The position numbers and the translations under genes were made by a program. Below the pieces are notes generated by a model. It saw nothing but the letters and a program-made list of their open reading frames with translations. It did not search any database and was not told the origin of the DNA. A stretch of DNA of 49,161 nucleotides, from NCBI GenBank assembly GCA_011960625.1, contig BLMJ01000125.1, positions 1 to 49,161 of the forward strand, written 5' to 3'. Shown here one piece after another: positions 7,037 through 16,652 of the stretch; the stretch's first letter is position 1, and every line of letters begins with the position of its first letter. Origin of the DNA: Lachnospiraceae bacterium (lineage in GTDB: Bacteria > Bacillota > Clostridia > Lachnospirales > Lachnospiraceae).

Positions 7037-8440
7037 TCACACGATGACGCCCTCACTGGAAACACCCTCATGGGGATAATACTTCTCAACCAGCTTCGTG
7101 TCAATCCGATCCAGTTCCTCCTTCGGCAAATTGCTTAGAAGCCGCCATCCCAGATCCAGCGTATCCTGAATGGAGCGGTTCTCCGTCGGTCCCTGCCCGA
7201 TATAATGCTTCTCAAACTCCTCGCCAAACTTCAGATACTTCTTATCCAGCGGAGACAACTCATCCTCACCAATAACAGAAGCCAGGTTCCTCGCCTCCCC
7301 CACCTTGGCATAAGCAGAAAACAACTGGTTCGCAAGGCCCTGATGATCCTCTCTCGTATACCCTTCTCCGATCCCGTCTTTCATCAGACGAGACAGCGAC
7401 GGAAGAATACTGATTGGCGGATAGACCGCCTGCCCATGCAGATTCCGGTCAAGCACCACCTGTCCCTCCGTAATATATCCTGTCAAATCAGGAATCGGAT
7501 GGGTAATATCATCATTGGGCATAGTCAGAATCGGAAGCTGGGTCACAGAGCCGCTGGCCCCCTGCACGATCCCCGCACGCTCATAAAGTGTTGCCAGCTC
7601 ACTATAAAGATATCCCGGATATCCCTTTCTGGACGGAATCTCCCCTCTTGAAGAAGACACCTCACGCATGGCCTCTGCAAAAGAAGTCATATCCGTCAGA
7701 ATAACCAGAATATGCATATTACACTCAAACGCCAGATATTCTGCCACAGTAAGCGCAACCTTCGGCGTAATCAGACGCTCCACCACAGGGTCGTTGGCCA
7801 GATTCAGGAACATGCACACATGATCCGACACGCCGCTCTCCTCAAAAGTCTTACGGAAAAACTCTGCAACGTCATGCTTCACGCCCATCGCACCGAACAC
7901 CACGGCAAAATTTTCATTCGTCCCATCTCCCAGAGACGCCTGCTTCACGATCTGCGCCGCCAACTGGTCATGGGGAAGTCCATTCCCTGAAAAAATCGGA
8001 AGCTTCTGCCCTCTAATCAACGTTGTCAACCCGTCAATGGCAGAAATTCCCGTACGGATGTAATTTCGCGGATACTCCCTGCGTACAGGATTCAGCGGCA
8101 GGCCGTTCACATCCCGTTTCTCCGCCGCACCAATTGACCCAAGTCCGTCAATCGGCACCCCGACGCCGTTAAACGTACGCCCCAGTACCTCCGGCGAAAC
8201 AGCGACCTCCATGGGATGCCCTGTAAGCCTCGTATGGGTATTCCGAAGCGACATATTCTCTGTTCCCTCGAACACCTGAATCATCGCTTTATCCTCATAC
8301 AACTCTACAATACGTCCCATCTTCTTCGTATTGCCATCCACCACAAACTCCACAATCTCATCAAAAAACGCGCCCTGCAGCCCTTCCAGCACAACAAGAG
8401 GGCCGTTAATACTGCTGAGACCCAGATATTCAATAGACAT
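7037..8440 (-). CDS. ntpB: V-type ATP synthase subunit B
   Basis: A 467-residue protein of standard length for the regulatory subunit of the V/A-ATPase head. It resembles F-type alpha but has no Walker A; the equivalent loop reads [15 protein letters not shown], as usual for this non-catalytic subunit. [19 protein letters not shown] and [17 protein letters not shown] are family blocks. The ATG follows AAGGAGGGAGC. Three copies alternate with subunit A to form the catalytic head at the cytoplasmic face of the membrane. Confidence 0.98.
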   Translation of the reverse strand: MSIEYLGLSSINGPLVVLEGLQGAFFDEIVEFVVDGNTKKMGRIVELYEDKAMIQVFEGTENMSLRNTHTRLTGHPMEVAVSPEVLGRTFNGVGVPIDGLGSIGAAEKRDVNGLPLNPVRREYPRNYIRTGISAIDGLTTLIRGQKLPIFSGNGLPHDQLAAQIVKQASLGDGTNENFAVVFGAMGVKHDVAEFFRKTFEESGVSDHVCMFLNLANDPVVERLITPKVALTVAEYLAFECNMHILVILTDMTSFAEAMREVSSSRGEIPSRKGYPGYLYSELATLYERAGIVQGASGSVTQLPILTMPNDDITHPIPDLTGYITEGQVVLDRNLHGQAVYPPISILPSLSRLMKDGIGEGYTREDHQGLANQLFSAYAKVGEARNLASVIGEDELSPLDKKYLKFGEEFEKHYIGQGPTENRSIQDTLDLGWRLLSNLPKEELDRIDTKLVEKYYPHEGVSSEGVIV

Positions 8441-8454
8441 GTACAGCTCCCTCC

Positions 8455-10227
8455 TTATGCATTCTTCGCAATTACGCGATTATAGAAATCATCAATATCT
8501 CTTTTATACAGATCCAACAACTGCAGATTATCATTGGGCACATCATACTTAATCGCAATGACCTTCTCGAAAATACCCTCCGCCTTTAACACAGACATGG
8601 GCTGCCCCATCGCTACCAGATGCCGCGCCGTCTTATACAGATACAGAATCACATCCATCATCTTAAACTGCTTCTCCATAGACACACAGGTATCATCCTT
8701 ATGAAATGCATTCTGCTGCAAAAATCCCAGCCTTATTACCTTCGCAATCTCAAGGACCAACTTCTGGTCATCCGGAAGTACATCCCCGCCGATCAGCTTT
8801 ACAATCTCCATCAGACTGCTCTCCTGATTCAGAATCGCCATCATTCGGTTCCGGTAATCTACGAATTTCGGAGACACATGATCCGCATACCAGCCACTCA
8901 AATCATTCAGATACTCACTGTAACTGCTCAGCCAATGAATCGCCGGGAAATGCCTCGAATACGCCAAAGACTTATCCAATCCCCAGAAACACCGGACAAA
9001 TCGCTTCGTATTCTGAGTCACAGGCTCCGAGAAATCACCGCCCTGAGGCGAAACAGCGCCGATAATCGACACAGACCCCGTCTCACCGTTCAGCGTCTGC
9101 ATCATACCCGCTCTCTCATAGAAAGCCGACAGCCTGGACGCAAGATACGCTGGGAAACCTTCCTCTGCCGGCATCTCCTCCAGACGTCCCGACAGCTCAC
9201 GCAGCGCCTCCGCCCAACGAGAAGTGGAATCCGCCATAATCGCCACGTCATAACCCATATCCCGGTAATACTCCGCCAACGTAAGCCCTGTATAAATTGA
9301 AGCCTCACGGGCAGCAACTGGCATATTTGAAGTATTCGCAATCAGCGTCGTCCGATCCATCAGAGGATTCCCGGTCTTCGGATCTACTAGCTCCGAAAAC
9401 TCCTCCAACACCTGCGTCATCTCATTTCCACGCTCACCGCATCCAATATAAATAATAATATCAGCATTCGCCCACTTCGCAATCTGGTGCTGGGTCATAG
9501 TCTTTCCCGTCCCAAAACCACCGGGAATCGCCGCCGTTCCCCCTTTTGCAATGGGAAACATGGTATCCATAATCCTCTGTCCTGTCACAAGAGGCACCGT
9601 AGCCGGAAACCGATGGCTCACAGGTCTGGGCACACGAATCGGCCACCGCTGCATCATGGTCAGCTCTTTTTGGCTCCCATCCGACAACTCAAGCACCACT
9701 AATACATCCTGAATCCTATAATCTCCGTCAGGAACCACAGACACCACAGTACCCTCCACATCCGGAGGCACCATACATTTATGCAGAATCGCCGGTGTCT
9801 CCTGGACCTCGGCAATCACAGTCCCGCCGTGAACCGACTCGCCCTCGGCAACGGTAAGATGCGTCTCCCACAATCTGTCCATATCCAGCGAGTCCACAGA
9901 GACGCCTCTGGTAATAAACGCACCGCCGTCGTCGGCAATCCTCTCCAGCGGACGCTCAATTCCGTCAAAAATATTATTCAGGATTCCCGGCGCAAGGGTT
10001 ACAGAAACCGCCGCTCCCGTAGCCTCCACCTTCTCACCAGGACGAAGCCTGGAGGTCTCTTCATACACCTGAATGGTCGTCACATCCTTGTCAAGAGAAA
10101 TCACCTCGCCAACCAGCTTTTCCTCCCCGACATACACCATCTCAGACATCTTAAACTCCGTCTTATCCCTCAGGTAAATGACAGGCCCGTTAATCCCATA
10201 TATCTTCCCAGTCATAACACTATCCAA
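8455..10227 (-). CDS. ntpA: V-type ATP synthase catalytic subunit A
   Basis: A 590-residue catalytic subunit with Walker A GGFGTGKT near residues 236-243 and the [19 protein letters not shown] block. It also has the non-homologous insertion at about residues 110-200 ([20 protein letters not shown]) that separates V/A-type A subunits from F-type beta. I chose the TTG at 10227: GGAGG lies 8 bases upstream, it overlaps the subunit E stop by 8 bases, and the protein length is typical. The ATG at 10215 is the alternative, but it is 20 bases from the ribosome site. Confidence 0.97.
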   Translation of the reverse strand: MDSVMTGKIYGINGPVIYLRDKTEFKMSEMVYVGEEKLVGEVISLDKDVTTIQVYEETSRLRPGEKVEATGAAVSVTLAPGILNNIFDGIERPLERIADDGGAFITRGVSVDSLDMDRLWETHLTVAEGESVHGGTVIAEVQETPAILHKCMVPPDVEGTVVSVVPDGDYRIQDVLVVLELSDGSQKELTMMQRWPIRVPRPVSHRFPATVPLVTGQRIMDTMFPIAKGGTAAIPGGFGTGKTMTQHQIAKWANADIIIYIGCGERGNEMTQVLEEFSELVDPKTGNPLMDRTTLIANTSNMPVAAREASIYTGLTLAEYYRDMGYDVAIMADSTSRWAEALRELSGRLEEMPAEEGFPAYLASRLSAFYERAGMMQTLNGETGSVSIIGAVSPQGGDFSEPVTQNTKRFVRCFWGLDKSLAYSRHFPAIHWLSSYSEYLNDLSGWYADHVSPKFVDYRNRMMAILNQESSLMEIVKLIGGDVLPDDQKLVLEIAKVIRLGFLQQNAFHKDDTCVSMEKQFKMMDVILYLYKTARHLVAMGQPMSVLKAEGIFEKVIAIKYDVPNDNLQLLDLYKRDIDDFYNRVIAKNA

Positions 10228-10807
10228 CCTGCACACCTCCCTTGAACATAAACTTCCTGTACTCATTCTCAATCGCACCCTTAAACGCATGGTCGATCAA
10301 AATATTCTTCTCCTTAATCACAGCCCGCACACCGCCGATAAAATCCTCCTTGCTCACAGTCAGCGCCATACCCGTATGCTCCTCAAGATACTCCTTCTTA
10401 TCCACGTCCGACGGATTAATATAAATCGTCATAGGCGCGCCGTTTGCAAACTTCGCCGCCTTCTCAATATAAGCCACCAGCAGGCGCGGATACTCCTTTG
10501 ACTCCATATACTCCCGCACCACTTCATGGACTTCCTCAAATAACGCATCCTTCAATTCCTTCTGCGTCTTACTCAATTCCCGCTTAAGCTCAAGCTGCGC
10601 CTTAGACATCGCCATATTTAACTGCTGCTGGGCGCCGCCGCGCTCCGTCTTCACTCGCGTCTCCGACTGGCGAAGCATCTCCGTCCTATGCTGCTCAAAC
10701 ACACCAAGCAGGGCATTCTCATGCTGTTTTATAATCGCATTACCCTCAGCCCTTGCTTCCTCCATCGCCGCCTCTTGCAAATGTGAAATCTTATCATCAA
10801 TCGTCAA
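10220..10807 (-). CDS. ntpE: V-type ATP synthase subunit E
   Basis: A 195-residue protein. The N-terminal two-thirds form a long charged helix (EARAEGNAIIKQHENALLG, KRELSKTQKELKDALFEE) and the C-terminal third a small alpha/beta domain (YINPSDVDKKEYLEE, DFIGGVRAVIKEKNILIDHAF). It is half of a peripheral stalk that holds the head against rotation, pairing with the small coiled-coil subunit at the start of the operon. TTG 10807 is preferred because GGGGTGA lies just upstream; an in-frame ATG at 10828 would add seven residues. Confidence 0.93.
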   Translation of the reverse strand: MTIDDKISHLQEAAMEEARAEGNAIIKQHENALLGVFEQHRTEMLRQSETRVKTERGGAQQQLNMAMSKAQLELKRELSKTQKELKDALFEEVHEVVREYMESKEYPRLLVAYIEKAAKFANGAPMTIYINPSDVDKKEYLEEHTGMALTVSKEDFIGGVRAVIKEKNILIDHAFKGAIENEYRKFMFKGGVQVG

Positions 10808-10886
10808 GTATGTCACCCCACATTCCAACTATGGAAATCAAATCCATGCCAGCCCCCTGGCCAAAGACCTGCTCCACCGAAAACAT

Positions 10887-11195
10887 TTACAATTTCAGTC
10901 CAATCGCCTCATTCACATAAGAAGTGATAAACTCTTTCTTACGTCCGGTACCGTGTCTGTCTGGAATCTCAATCAGCAGAGGCATGGTTCGCCCCAGCTT
11001 AATCTCATCAATCAAATCTGGGAACTCTCTGCCGAACTTCTCCGTCAGCAAGATCACGCCAACGGACTTATCATTCATCGCTTTCTCAATTGCCTGGCGC
11101 AGTTCCTCTCTCTCATGGACAACAATACCGTCAACACCTGCAAGCCTCATACCCGTCAGCGTATCGACATTATCACTAATCAAATACATCTTCAT
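10887..11195 (-). CDS. ntpG: V-type ATP synthase subunit F
   Basis: A 102-residue Rossmann-like protein: MYLISDNVDTLTGMRLAGVDG, then VGVILLTEKFGREFPDLID and PLLIEIPDRHG. These are the classical V/A-type F subunit blocks (NtpG in Enterococcus nomenclature). It binds subunit D in the rotor stalk and modulates ATPase activity. It starts one base after the proteolipid stop, so the two are probably translated together. Its own ribosome site is weak. Confidence 0.93.
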   Translation of the reverse strand: MKMYLISDNVDTLTGMRLAGVDGIVVHEREELRQAIEKAMNDKSVGVILLTEKFGREFPDLIDEIKLGRTMPLLIEIPDRHGTGRKKEFITSYVNEAIGLKL

Positions 11196-11196
11196 C

Positions 11197-11628
11197 TTAC
11201 AATTTACCCAAAATCATAAAAGAAATAATCAACCCGTACAAGCAGACACCTTCCGCAAGACCAACGAAAATAAGAGATTTACCAAGGGCGCTGGAATCCT
11301 CACTGATTGCACCAAGGGCAGCGCTGGCAGCACTCGCCACGGCGATACCGCCGCCGACACAAGAAAGGCCAGTTGAAAGCGCAGCGGCAAGATAACCAAA
11401 TCCAACCGCATTTGAAGCAGACTCAGCAACATCCGCCGCCTGAGCAGGCGCACCGCCGAACATCATAATAGCTGCAATGGCAAACGCCCCAAAATAAAAG
11501 AATGCATTTACCCCGACTGCCCTCTTATAACGCTTCTTCGTCTTCTCCCCAATCAAAAAATATCCAAAAGGAATAATAATACTAAGCACCAGCGCCGTAA
11601 TAAGTAATAATTTTACTGTTAAAGTCAT
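11197..11628 (-). CDS. ntpK: V-type ATP synthase proteolipid subunit K
   Basis: A 143-residue rotor-ring protein with four predicted membrane helices. Helices 3-4 form the recognisable c-type hairpin: GGGIAVASAASAALGAI, a polar ISEDSSALGK loop, then FVGLAEGVCLYGLII with the single ion-carrying Glu. Helices 1-2 do not resemble a c-hairpin, and helix 2 ends GGAPAQAAD, which looks like a signal-peptidase site. The residues that usually accompany sodium binding (Gln before the loop, Thr or Ser after Glu) are replaced by Gly. TAAGGAGG precedes the ATG. Confidence 0.95.
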   Translation of the reverse strand: MTLTVKLLLITALVLSIIIPFGYFLIGEKTKKRYKRAVGVNAFFYFGAFAIAAIMMFGGAPAQAADVAESASNAVGFGYLAAALSTGLSCVGGGIAVASAASAALGAISEDSSALGKSLIFVGLAEGVCLYGLIISFMILGKL

Positions 11629-11648
11629 GATAGATATCCTCCTTACCT

Positions 11649-13583
11649 CTATTTAATCTGCTTGTTAAATGGTTTAAATTCCCGTCCGCTCCCTTTATAG
11701 AAACGGCTGAACATCTCATAATATTCCAGACGGAGTACCTGAATCCCGACGATCAAGCCCTCCAGCGCACATACGATTACATTTCCCAAAATAATTCCGA
11801 ATAGATTAGGCGTTCCATTCTCCGCTCCCGACAGCATCAGCACCACTTCCATAATCGCCGCATGGCTTACGGCAAACGCTCCGATACGCACATAAGAAAG
11901 CGTATTAGAAAAATAACTCAGAAGCGTCTCGAACAGCTCAAAAAATCCCTGAACAAAAAACATAACCTTACTTTCTTCCATCTTTTTATGGTTATGCTCC
12001 ACCAGATTCGTAAGGGGCTCCTTGAACACAAAAATCAAAATCGGAATCCCTAGGAATACTGCCATCATCACATTACCCGGCACCTTATGTCCGGTCATAT
12101 ACAAAACAATCGTCAGCACAAGGAAACCATAGAACACAAGTCCCGCAATACCATTGGTCGAAAACCACAGATTTTCTGTATCATGAGCTCTCGCCGCATT
12201 AATAATCTGGAAAATCATTACCAGAATATTCAGCGCCATACCAAAAGCAATGGCAATAATAAACACCGTATTCAGCTGCCCGATAAACGGCAGATTCGTC
12301 ATGGCGTCCACAGGACGCATCCAGAGCGCTGGAATCAAATCCTCAAATCCGAAAACACTGCCGAACATCACGCCAAAACCCATGGAGAAAATTCCCGCAA
12401 TCGACACGATTCCCGCCAGGCTCATCTTCTTCTTGAGATAAATCAGCCCGCCAATCAGAAATAAGCAGAAGCCCTGCCCCACATCACCGAACATCGCGCC
12501 GAAGATAAACGTATAAGTCAGCGCCACGAACATGGTCGGATCCATCTCATCGTGCGCCGGAAGTCCATACATCTTGATAAACAGCTCAAAAGGCTTAAAG
12601 AATTTCGGGTTCTTAAGCTTCGTCGGCGGTTCCCCGAAAAACTTCTCCCTGTCCTCCTCCACAACGATAAACACGCGGTCGTCATCCTTCGCTTCTTCCA
12701 TCAGAGCCGCAACGTCGCCTTCACCCATCCAGCCGCAGAGAATATAATAATCTTCCTTGGTATCACCCACGTCTGTCCTCGCCGCCATCTTCCGGACGTC
12801 AAAATTATTCGACAACTCCTCAAGCCTCTTCCTAGCTCCTAAGATTTTAGCGGCATGGCTTTCCACCAGCTCCTCAATCTTTTGGTCAATCTCCTCAATC
12901 TGCTTCCGGTTTTCCTCAATATCCTTCTGCATACTTACGCAGGCATCCTTAGGAGTCCCAATAAATTCTGACGGAATCGTAATCCGTTCAAAATGCAGGG
13001 AATTAAACGCCGAATCTACCTTCATCGTGTCCACGTTCGACACAAAATAACACCCATAGACATAATTCTCATTTCGTGTTCCCTCCAAGAACACGGCCTG
13101 CAGATCACCGAACAGATACTTCTCTAATTTTTTATAGTAATCTACCCCGATCCTTCCAAAGCGGATCTTCATATATTTATAACGCATCGTCTTATGCAGA
13201 TCCAGTTCAAGAGGAGCAAACGGCTCCAAGACATTCAGGCGCTCCCTGACTTCATTTTCCTTCTTATTGAGCAGCTCCTTTTTCTCCTGCAGATCCAGAT
13301 AATCATGGTTGATCTCTCGGATAAATGCAAGCATCTCCTCTTTCGACATAGATTGGTCGATATGCTCGGTTTCTTTGGTCAAAAGAGACGCAAACTGTTC
13401 TGCCTTGGCCAAGGCGTCTTTATAAGGATTGACCTCCACGAAAGGCAGAAGATTATCCGTTGTTTTAAGCTCAGTGACCGCATTTTCAAGCTGCATCTCA
13501 TATTTAGACAGATACTTGTCGCATACGCGGTCGATATCCATTCTCGGACCACTGATGCTTAGAAACTTCATCTTAACAATCAT
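11649..13583 (-). CDS. ntpI: V-type ATP synthase subunit I (a-type stator)
   Basis: A 644-residue protein: an N-terminal cytosolic half (about residues 1-330) with long coiled coils, then seven or eight membrane helices (from FVALTYTFIFGAMFGDVGQG to the C-terminus). The FGDVGQG motif and the conserved SYVRIGAFAVSHAAI helix belong to the ion half-channel. I start it at ATG 13583, which overlaps the subunit C stop as ATGA and follows AGGAGGTG. A longer frame to 13643 would run back into ntpC. It anchors the peripheral stalks and carries ions past the rotor ring. Confidence 0.97.
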   Translation of the reverse strand: MIVKMKFLSISGPRMDIDRVCDKYLSKYEMQLENAVTELKTTDNLLPFVEVNPYKDALAKAEQFASLLTKETEHIDQSMSKEEMLAFIREINHDYLDLQEKKELLNKKENEVRERLNVLEPFAPLELDLHKTMRYKYMKIRFGRIGVDYYKKLEKYLFGDLQAVFLEGTRNENYVYGCYFVSNVDTMKVDSAFNSLHFERITIPSEFIGTPKDACVSMQKDIEENRKQIEEIDQKIEELVESHAAKILGARKRLEELSNNFDVRKMAARTDVGDTKEDYYILCGWMGEGDVAALMEEAKDDDRVFIVVEEDREKFFGEPPTKLKNPKFFKPFELFIKMYGLPAHDEMDPTMFVALTYTFIFGAMFGDVGQGFCLFLIGGLIYLKKKMSLAGIVSIAGIFSMGFGVMFGSVFGFEDLIPALWMRPVDAMTNLPFIGQLNTVFIIAIAFGMALNILVMIFQIINAARAHDTENLWFSTNGIAGLVFYGFLVLTIVLYMTGHKVPGNVMMAVFLGIPILIFVFKEPLTNLVEHNHKKMEESKVMFFVQGFFELFETLLSYFSNTLSYVRIGAFAVSHAAIMEVVLMLSGAENGTPNLFGIILGNVIVCALEGLIVGIQVLRLEYYEMFSRFYKGSGREFKPFNKQIK

Positions 13584-14626
13584 TGCATCACACCTCCTAA
13601 GTATCCTAACGTTTCTCTTGAAGATAAGCCGTAACGGATACATTCAAGGGCTGTAGTTAGTTTGTATATTTCTTCTTCTTTCAAAAACAGGTAGGTATTC
13701 ACCGTGGCTATTGAGTAGGGATCGCGTCTCCGGTCGCTGATATACTGGCGGCGCAGACATTCTTTATAGGTAGCTTCCAACGTCTTTCCACTGATATCTG
13801 CATATCTCCTAGCATAATACGTCTCCTCCAAGCGTTTCTCATACTCCTCCACAGTCGGAGTCTCTACAAGGCTTTTGAACTCCTCCAAGCTAAGCCTGTA
13901 TTGTACAGGAATCGTCATAGAGTAAATATCCGGCGGCAGTTTATTGTAATACTTCTTCGCCCTGTAGATCCATTGGATATTCAACAGGTCAATCTTCATG
14001 CCGATATCCCGAACATACATTTCTCGTTCCTTACCACTTAAAATCCGCCTGTTCTTTCTCCACATCTCAGAGAAATAATACAGGTCAAGGGTCAGGTCAT
14101 AGTCAAATAGCGTCGCCCCTTCCGTTTCCCTAAGAGCCTGAAGCGGCGCATAATACTCCGTGTCCTTAAGATTATCAATCAGCTCTTCCACATTGCGCGA
14201 CGTAATCAGCCGGTCAATCGAAATCTGGGAATATTTGTCAAAAAATTCCTTCTTATAAGCAATATCAAAGGGCATATCATAATGGTTAAATACAATACGA
14301 AGACAGTAGTTAATCAAGTCAATCTCATACCTCTTCCAGTACAGCTTAAGGAACTTCTTCTGCTCCATCCCTGCAAACCGAAATATCCTCGTATAGTCGT
14401 CAAACAAAGACTGGTAAAGAATCTTTTCAACATTCCCCCTATGATATAACGAAATATCCATCTGTTCCACATACCTTGTATAGGCTGGCTTTCCCTTCAG
14501 ATACTCTATCGCCTCAGGCACGCCTCCTAAATTCGCAATATTCTCAAAATCCCGCCATGTAAGAAGCTTCGCCTGCATCGCCCGTATCTTCGTGGTAAGT
14601 CCGCTGTACGACATCACACTACCCAT
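13580..14626 (-). CDS. ntpC: V-type ATP synthase subunit C
   Basis: A 348-residue protein of the V-ATPase subunit d/AC39 family, all-helical, with SYSGLTTKIRAMQAKLLTW at the N-terminus and GLSSRETLGYLGGVM at the C-terminus. It is the funnel that links the central stalk to the proteolipid ring. Start ATG follows GAGGTGTAGGGC, three bases after the preceding stop. Its stop overlaps ntpI by four bases. Confidence 0.95.
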   Translation of the reverse strand: MGSVMSYSGLTTKIRAMQAKLLTWRDFENIANLGGVPEAIEYLKGKPAYTRYVEQMDISLYHRGNVEKILYQSLFDDYTRIFRFAGMEQKKFLKLYWKRYEIDLINYCLRIVFNHYDMPFDIAYKKEFFDKYSQISIDRLITSRNVEELIDNLKDTEYYAPLQALRETEGATLFDYDLTLDLYYFSEMWRKNRRILSGKEREMYVRDIGMKIDLLNIQWIYRAKKYYNKLPPDIYSMTIPVQYRLSLEEFKSLVETPTVEEYEKRLEETYYARRYADISGKTLEATYKECLRRQYISDRRRDPYSIATVNTYLFLKEEEIYKLTTALECIRYGLSSRETLGYLGGVMQ

Positions 14627-14629
14627 GCC

Positions 14630-14941
14630 CTACACCTCTACAATATGCGCCAGAATCTCTCTGGCATAGGCAGTATGGTTTTCCTCAAATTCCTTCTTTA
14701 AATTATCAATCGTCGAGTGGTTCTTCTCCCGCTGCTCCTTGAGGATCCGTTCCATCTTCTCCTTTGCCTCCTGCCTGATCTGCGCCAACTGCTCCTGAGT
14801 GTTTTCCTCAAGCTCTCTGTCAAACTTGTCTCTCTGAGCCTGAAGCTTCTTCTCAATTTCACTCTTTTTAGCCTGCGCATGCTCCACAATCGCTTCCGCT
14901 GTCGCCTCGATATCTGCCAGTTTCTTAACAACCGTGTTCAT
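14630..14941 (-). CDS. ntpF: V-type ATP synthase small stalk subunit G/H
   Basis: A 103-residue, almost entirely helical charged protein (AEAIVEHAQAKKSEIEKKLQ, REKNHSTIDNLKKEF), matching the short peripheral stalk subunit called G, H or NtpF. It forms a heterodimeric right-handed coiled coil with subunit E. It opens the nine-gene ATPase operon and follows GGAGGCGG with good spacing. The symbol follows Enterococcus usage. Confidence 0.88.
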   Translation of the reverse strand: MNTVVKKLADIEATAEAIVEHAQAKKSEIEKKLQAQRDKFDRELEENTQEQLAQIRQEAKEKMERILKEQREKNHSTIDNLKKEFEENHTAYAREILAHIVEV

Positions 14942-15113
14942 TGAGCCGCCTCCATTCCTCTAAGATTGTAACTGCTGAGATTCCCTCACCGCTACCTGCA
15001 ATCGTAACCGTTTTGTTCTCCTCACCGTTACCAAAGCCTTGCAGTCATATGCGTCGCAAACCATGTTGTCTGAGTTTCGCAGCCTTATCTCCTGACATGG
15101 CTTTTGCCGACAT
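14925..15113 (-). pseudogene. Interrupted short frame at the head of the ATPase operon
   Basis: Starting at ATG 15113 this frame reads MSAKAMSGDKAAKLRQHGL (plus three residues), hits TGA at 15045-15047, and continues in the same frame for 39 codons (LQGFGNGEENKTVTIAG..., ...AVTILEEWRRLNEHGC). It then stops at 14925, inside ntpF. The second part reads like protein and contains a roughly 36-bp imperfect duplication (GGTAACGGTGAG / GGTAGCGGTGAG). It may be a gene remnant or a leader. No family recognised. Confidence 0.3.
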
Positions 15114-15294
15114 ATCCCGCTAATTTGCACACAATTATAATATACTCCGTTTTTTCAAAATTCTATAGTAAAAATCAACAAAAAAACCGCTGATTGTTAG
15201 GTTTTTCACCCACTTATATTTAATTGACATTTTCCCGCCCCCATTATAAACTAAGAAACATACAAAAATGCTTGAAAATAGGGGGAATTCGCAT
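15114..15294. promoter_or_regulatory. Divergent promoter region, ATPase operon and trmB
   Basis: On the minus strand a TATAAT (around 15135-15140) with an imperfect AT-rich -35 region can serve the ATPase operon. On the plus strand TTGACA (15224-15229) and TATAAA (15245-15250) are spaced by a short 15 bases and likely serve trmB. No other feature seen. Confidence 0.45.
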
Positions 15295-15945
15295 ATGCGT
15301 CTTAGAAATATACCACGCGCCAAAAGCGTGCTGAACGAATGTAAAGAAGTTGTTAAAAATGAAGCCGACTGCTGCGGAAGGTGGCGAGAAACCTTCGGGA
15401 ATACCAATCCCATCCATATAGAGATCGGCATGGGAAAAGGGCAGTTTCTTCTGACCCTTGCCAGTCAGAAACCGGAAATCAATTATATTGGAATCGAACG
15501 GTACTCAAGCGTCCTGCTGCGGGCAGTGGAGAAACTAAAGGAGATGAAACCGCCACTGTCAAATATCCGCCTCATCTGCATGGACGCCTGCAGCGTCACA
15601 GAAGCATTTGCCCCCGGAGAAATCGACCGCATCTATCTGAACTTCTCCGACCCATGGCCAAAAACAAGACACGCCGCAAGAAGGCTGACATCCAAAGAAT
15701 ATCTTGCACGTTATCATCATATCCTGGCAAAGGGCGGTACTATAGAATTTAAGACAGATAACCGCCTTCTCTTCGATTTCTCTGTGGCAGAAGTCGAAGC
15801 TTCTTTGGATTTTCGGCTGGCAGGGTGTACCTACGACCTGCACCATGATATAGAGATGAATCAGGGAAATATAATGACAGAGTACGAGGAAAAATTTTCC
15901 TCCCTAGGGAACCCCATCAACAAATTGATTGCTATAAAAAATTGA
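15295..15945 (+). CDS. trmB: tRNA (guanine-N7-)-methyltransferase
   Basis: A 216-residue SAM-dependent enzyme that methylates G46 in the variable loop of tRNA. The SAM-binding motif IEIGMGKGQFL, IGIERYSSV, and the family hallmark LNFSDPWPKTRHAARRL are all present. I start at ATG 15295 because AGGGGGAA lies ideally upstream; a frame extension to 15268 would add nine residues without a ribosome site. It is a single gene on the plus strand. Confidence 0.95.
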   Translation: MRLRNIPRAKSVLNECKEVVKNEADCCGRWRETFGNTNPIHIEIGMGKGQFLLTLASQKPEINYIGIERYSSVLLRAVEKLKEMKPPLSNIRLICMDACSVTEAFAPGEIDRIYLNFSDPWPKTRHAARRLTSKEYLARYHHILAKGGTIEFKTDNRLLFDFSVAEVEASLDFRLAGCTYDLHHDIEMNQGNIMTEYEEKFSSLGNPINKLIAIKN

Positions 15946-16023
15946 TATAACTTTCAGCTTTGTGCTGACCGTATTTTTATTCACGATCTACACTCTCCTT
16001 GCATATATAATATTGATGAACTT

Positions 16024-16182
16024 ATGTCTGGAAGCATGCACATGGGACGAAAAAAAAGGAAGAAAAATATCCGGCAAAAATTATGCGAATTTACCTACCA
16101 TAGAAAAGGGCTCCATAAGAAACTACTCTGCCTGAAAAAATCTATGGATGAAGTGTACCACACACTGAATCCCGGCTGCTGA
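16024..16182 (+). CDS. Short basic ORF between trmB and thioredoxin, doubtful
   Basis: A 52-codon frame with a very basic start (MGRKKRKKNIRQKL) and an ordinary-looking helical end. It lacks a visible ribosome site. The open frame extends back to the trmB stop without another start. The stretch 15946-16224 otherwise holds no feature. It could be a decayed gene or a small basic protein; no family recognised. Confidence 0.25.
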   Translation: MSGSMHMGRKKRKKNIRQKLCEFTYHRKGLHKKLLCLKKSMDEVYHTLNPGC

Positions 16183-16224
16183 CTTCGGGCCAAGGACATT
16201 CTGACAACAAGGAAGGTATAATCA

Positions 16225-16548
16225 ATGCAGCATTTAACATCCCAAAATTTCTCCACAGAGACAACACGGGGACCACTTCCGGTCATCGTCATGTTCTACG
16301 CAGTCTGGTGCGGAAAATGCGCCATGATGAAGCCTATCTTAGAAGAGATAGAACGAAAATACTGCAAACGGATACGGTTCTGCGAAGTAGAAATCGACGA
16401 ATCCCCTCTTCTCGCCGCTGATTATGAGGCAGATACCGTCCCAACATATGTCTTTTTCCGAAATGGAAAATTCCTCGGCAGTATGCAGGGAATCATAGAC
16501 CAGGACGTATTTGAACGCCGCCTACAAAAAATCTTTAGAAATAGTTAA
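16225..16548 (+). CDS. Thioredoxin-family protein
   Basis: A 107-residue thioredoxin fold with active site WCGKC (Cys29, Cys32) and the conserved cis-proline region TVPTYVFFRNGKFL. The usual Pro of WCGPC is Lys, a change that alters redox potential and is seen in some specialised clostridial thioredoxins. AAGGAAGG precedes the ATG. It would reduce disulfides in cytosolic partners. No reductase gene is adjacent, so its electron donor is unknown. Confidence 0.9.
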   Translation: MQHLTSQNFSTETTRGPLPVIVMFYAVWCGKCAMMKPILEEIERKYCKRIRFCEVEIDESPLLAADYEADTVPTYVFFRNGKFLGSMQGIIDQDVFERRLQKIFRNS

Positions 16549-16561
16549 GTCTTATTTCATT

Positions 16562-16589
16562 TGCAAATACAAAAGAATATGTTATATTA
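16562..16589 (+). promoter_or_regulatory. Promoter of the DUF1002 gene
   Basis: TTGCAA and TATATT separated by 16 bases, about 65 bases upstream of the DUF1002 start. Confidence 0.45.
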
Positions 16590-16652
16590 GGGGAGATTCA
16601 AAGAAGAATACTTAGACAAAAAGGGGGTATCGGTGGTCTAACACCAGGCAAT

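Noticed and set aside
15045-15047. Selenocysteine at the TGA in the frame before ntpF
   Set aside because: No recognisable selenocysteine family or insertion element is visible; a decayed frame is simpler.
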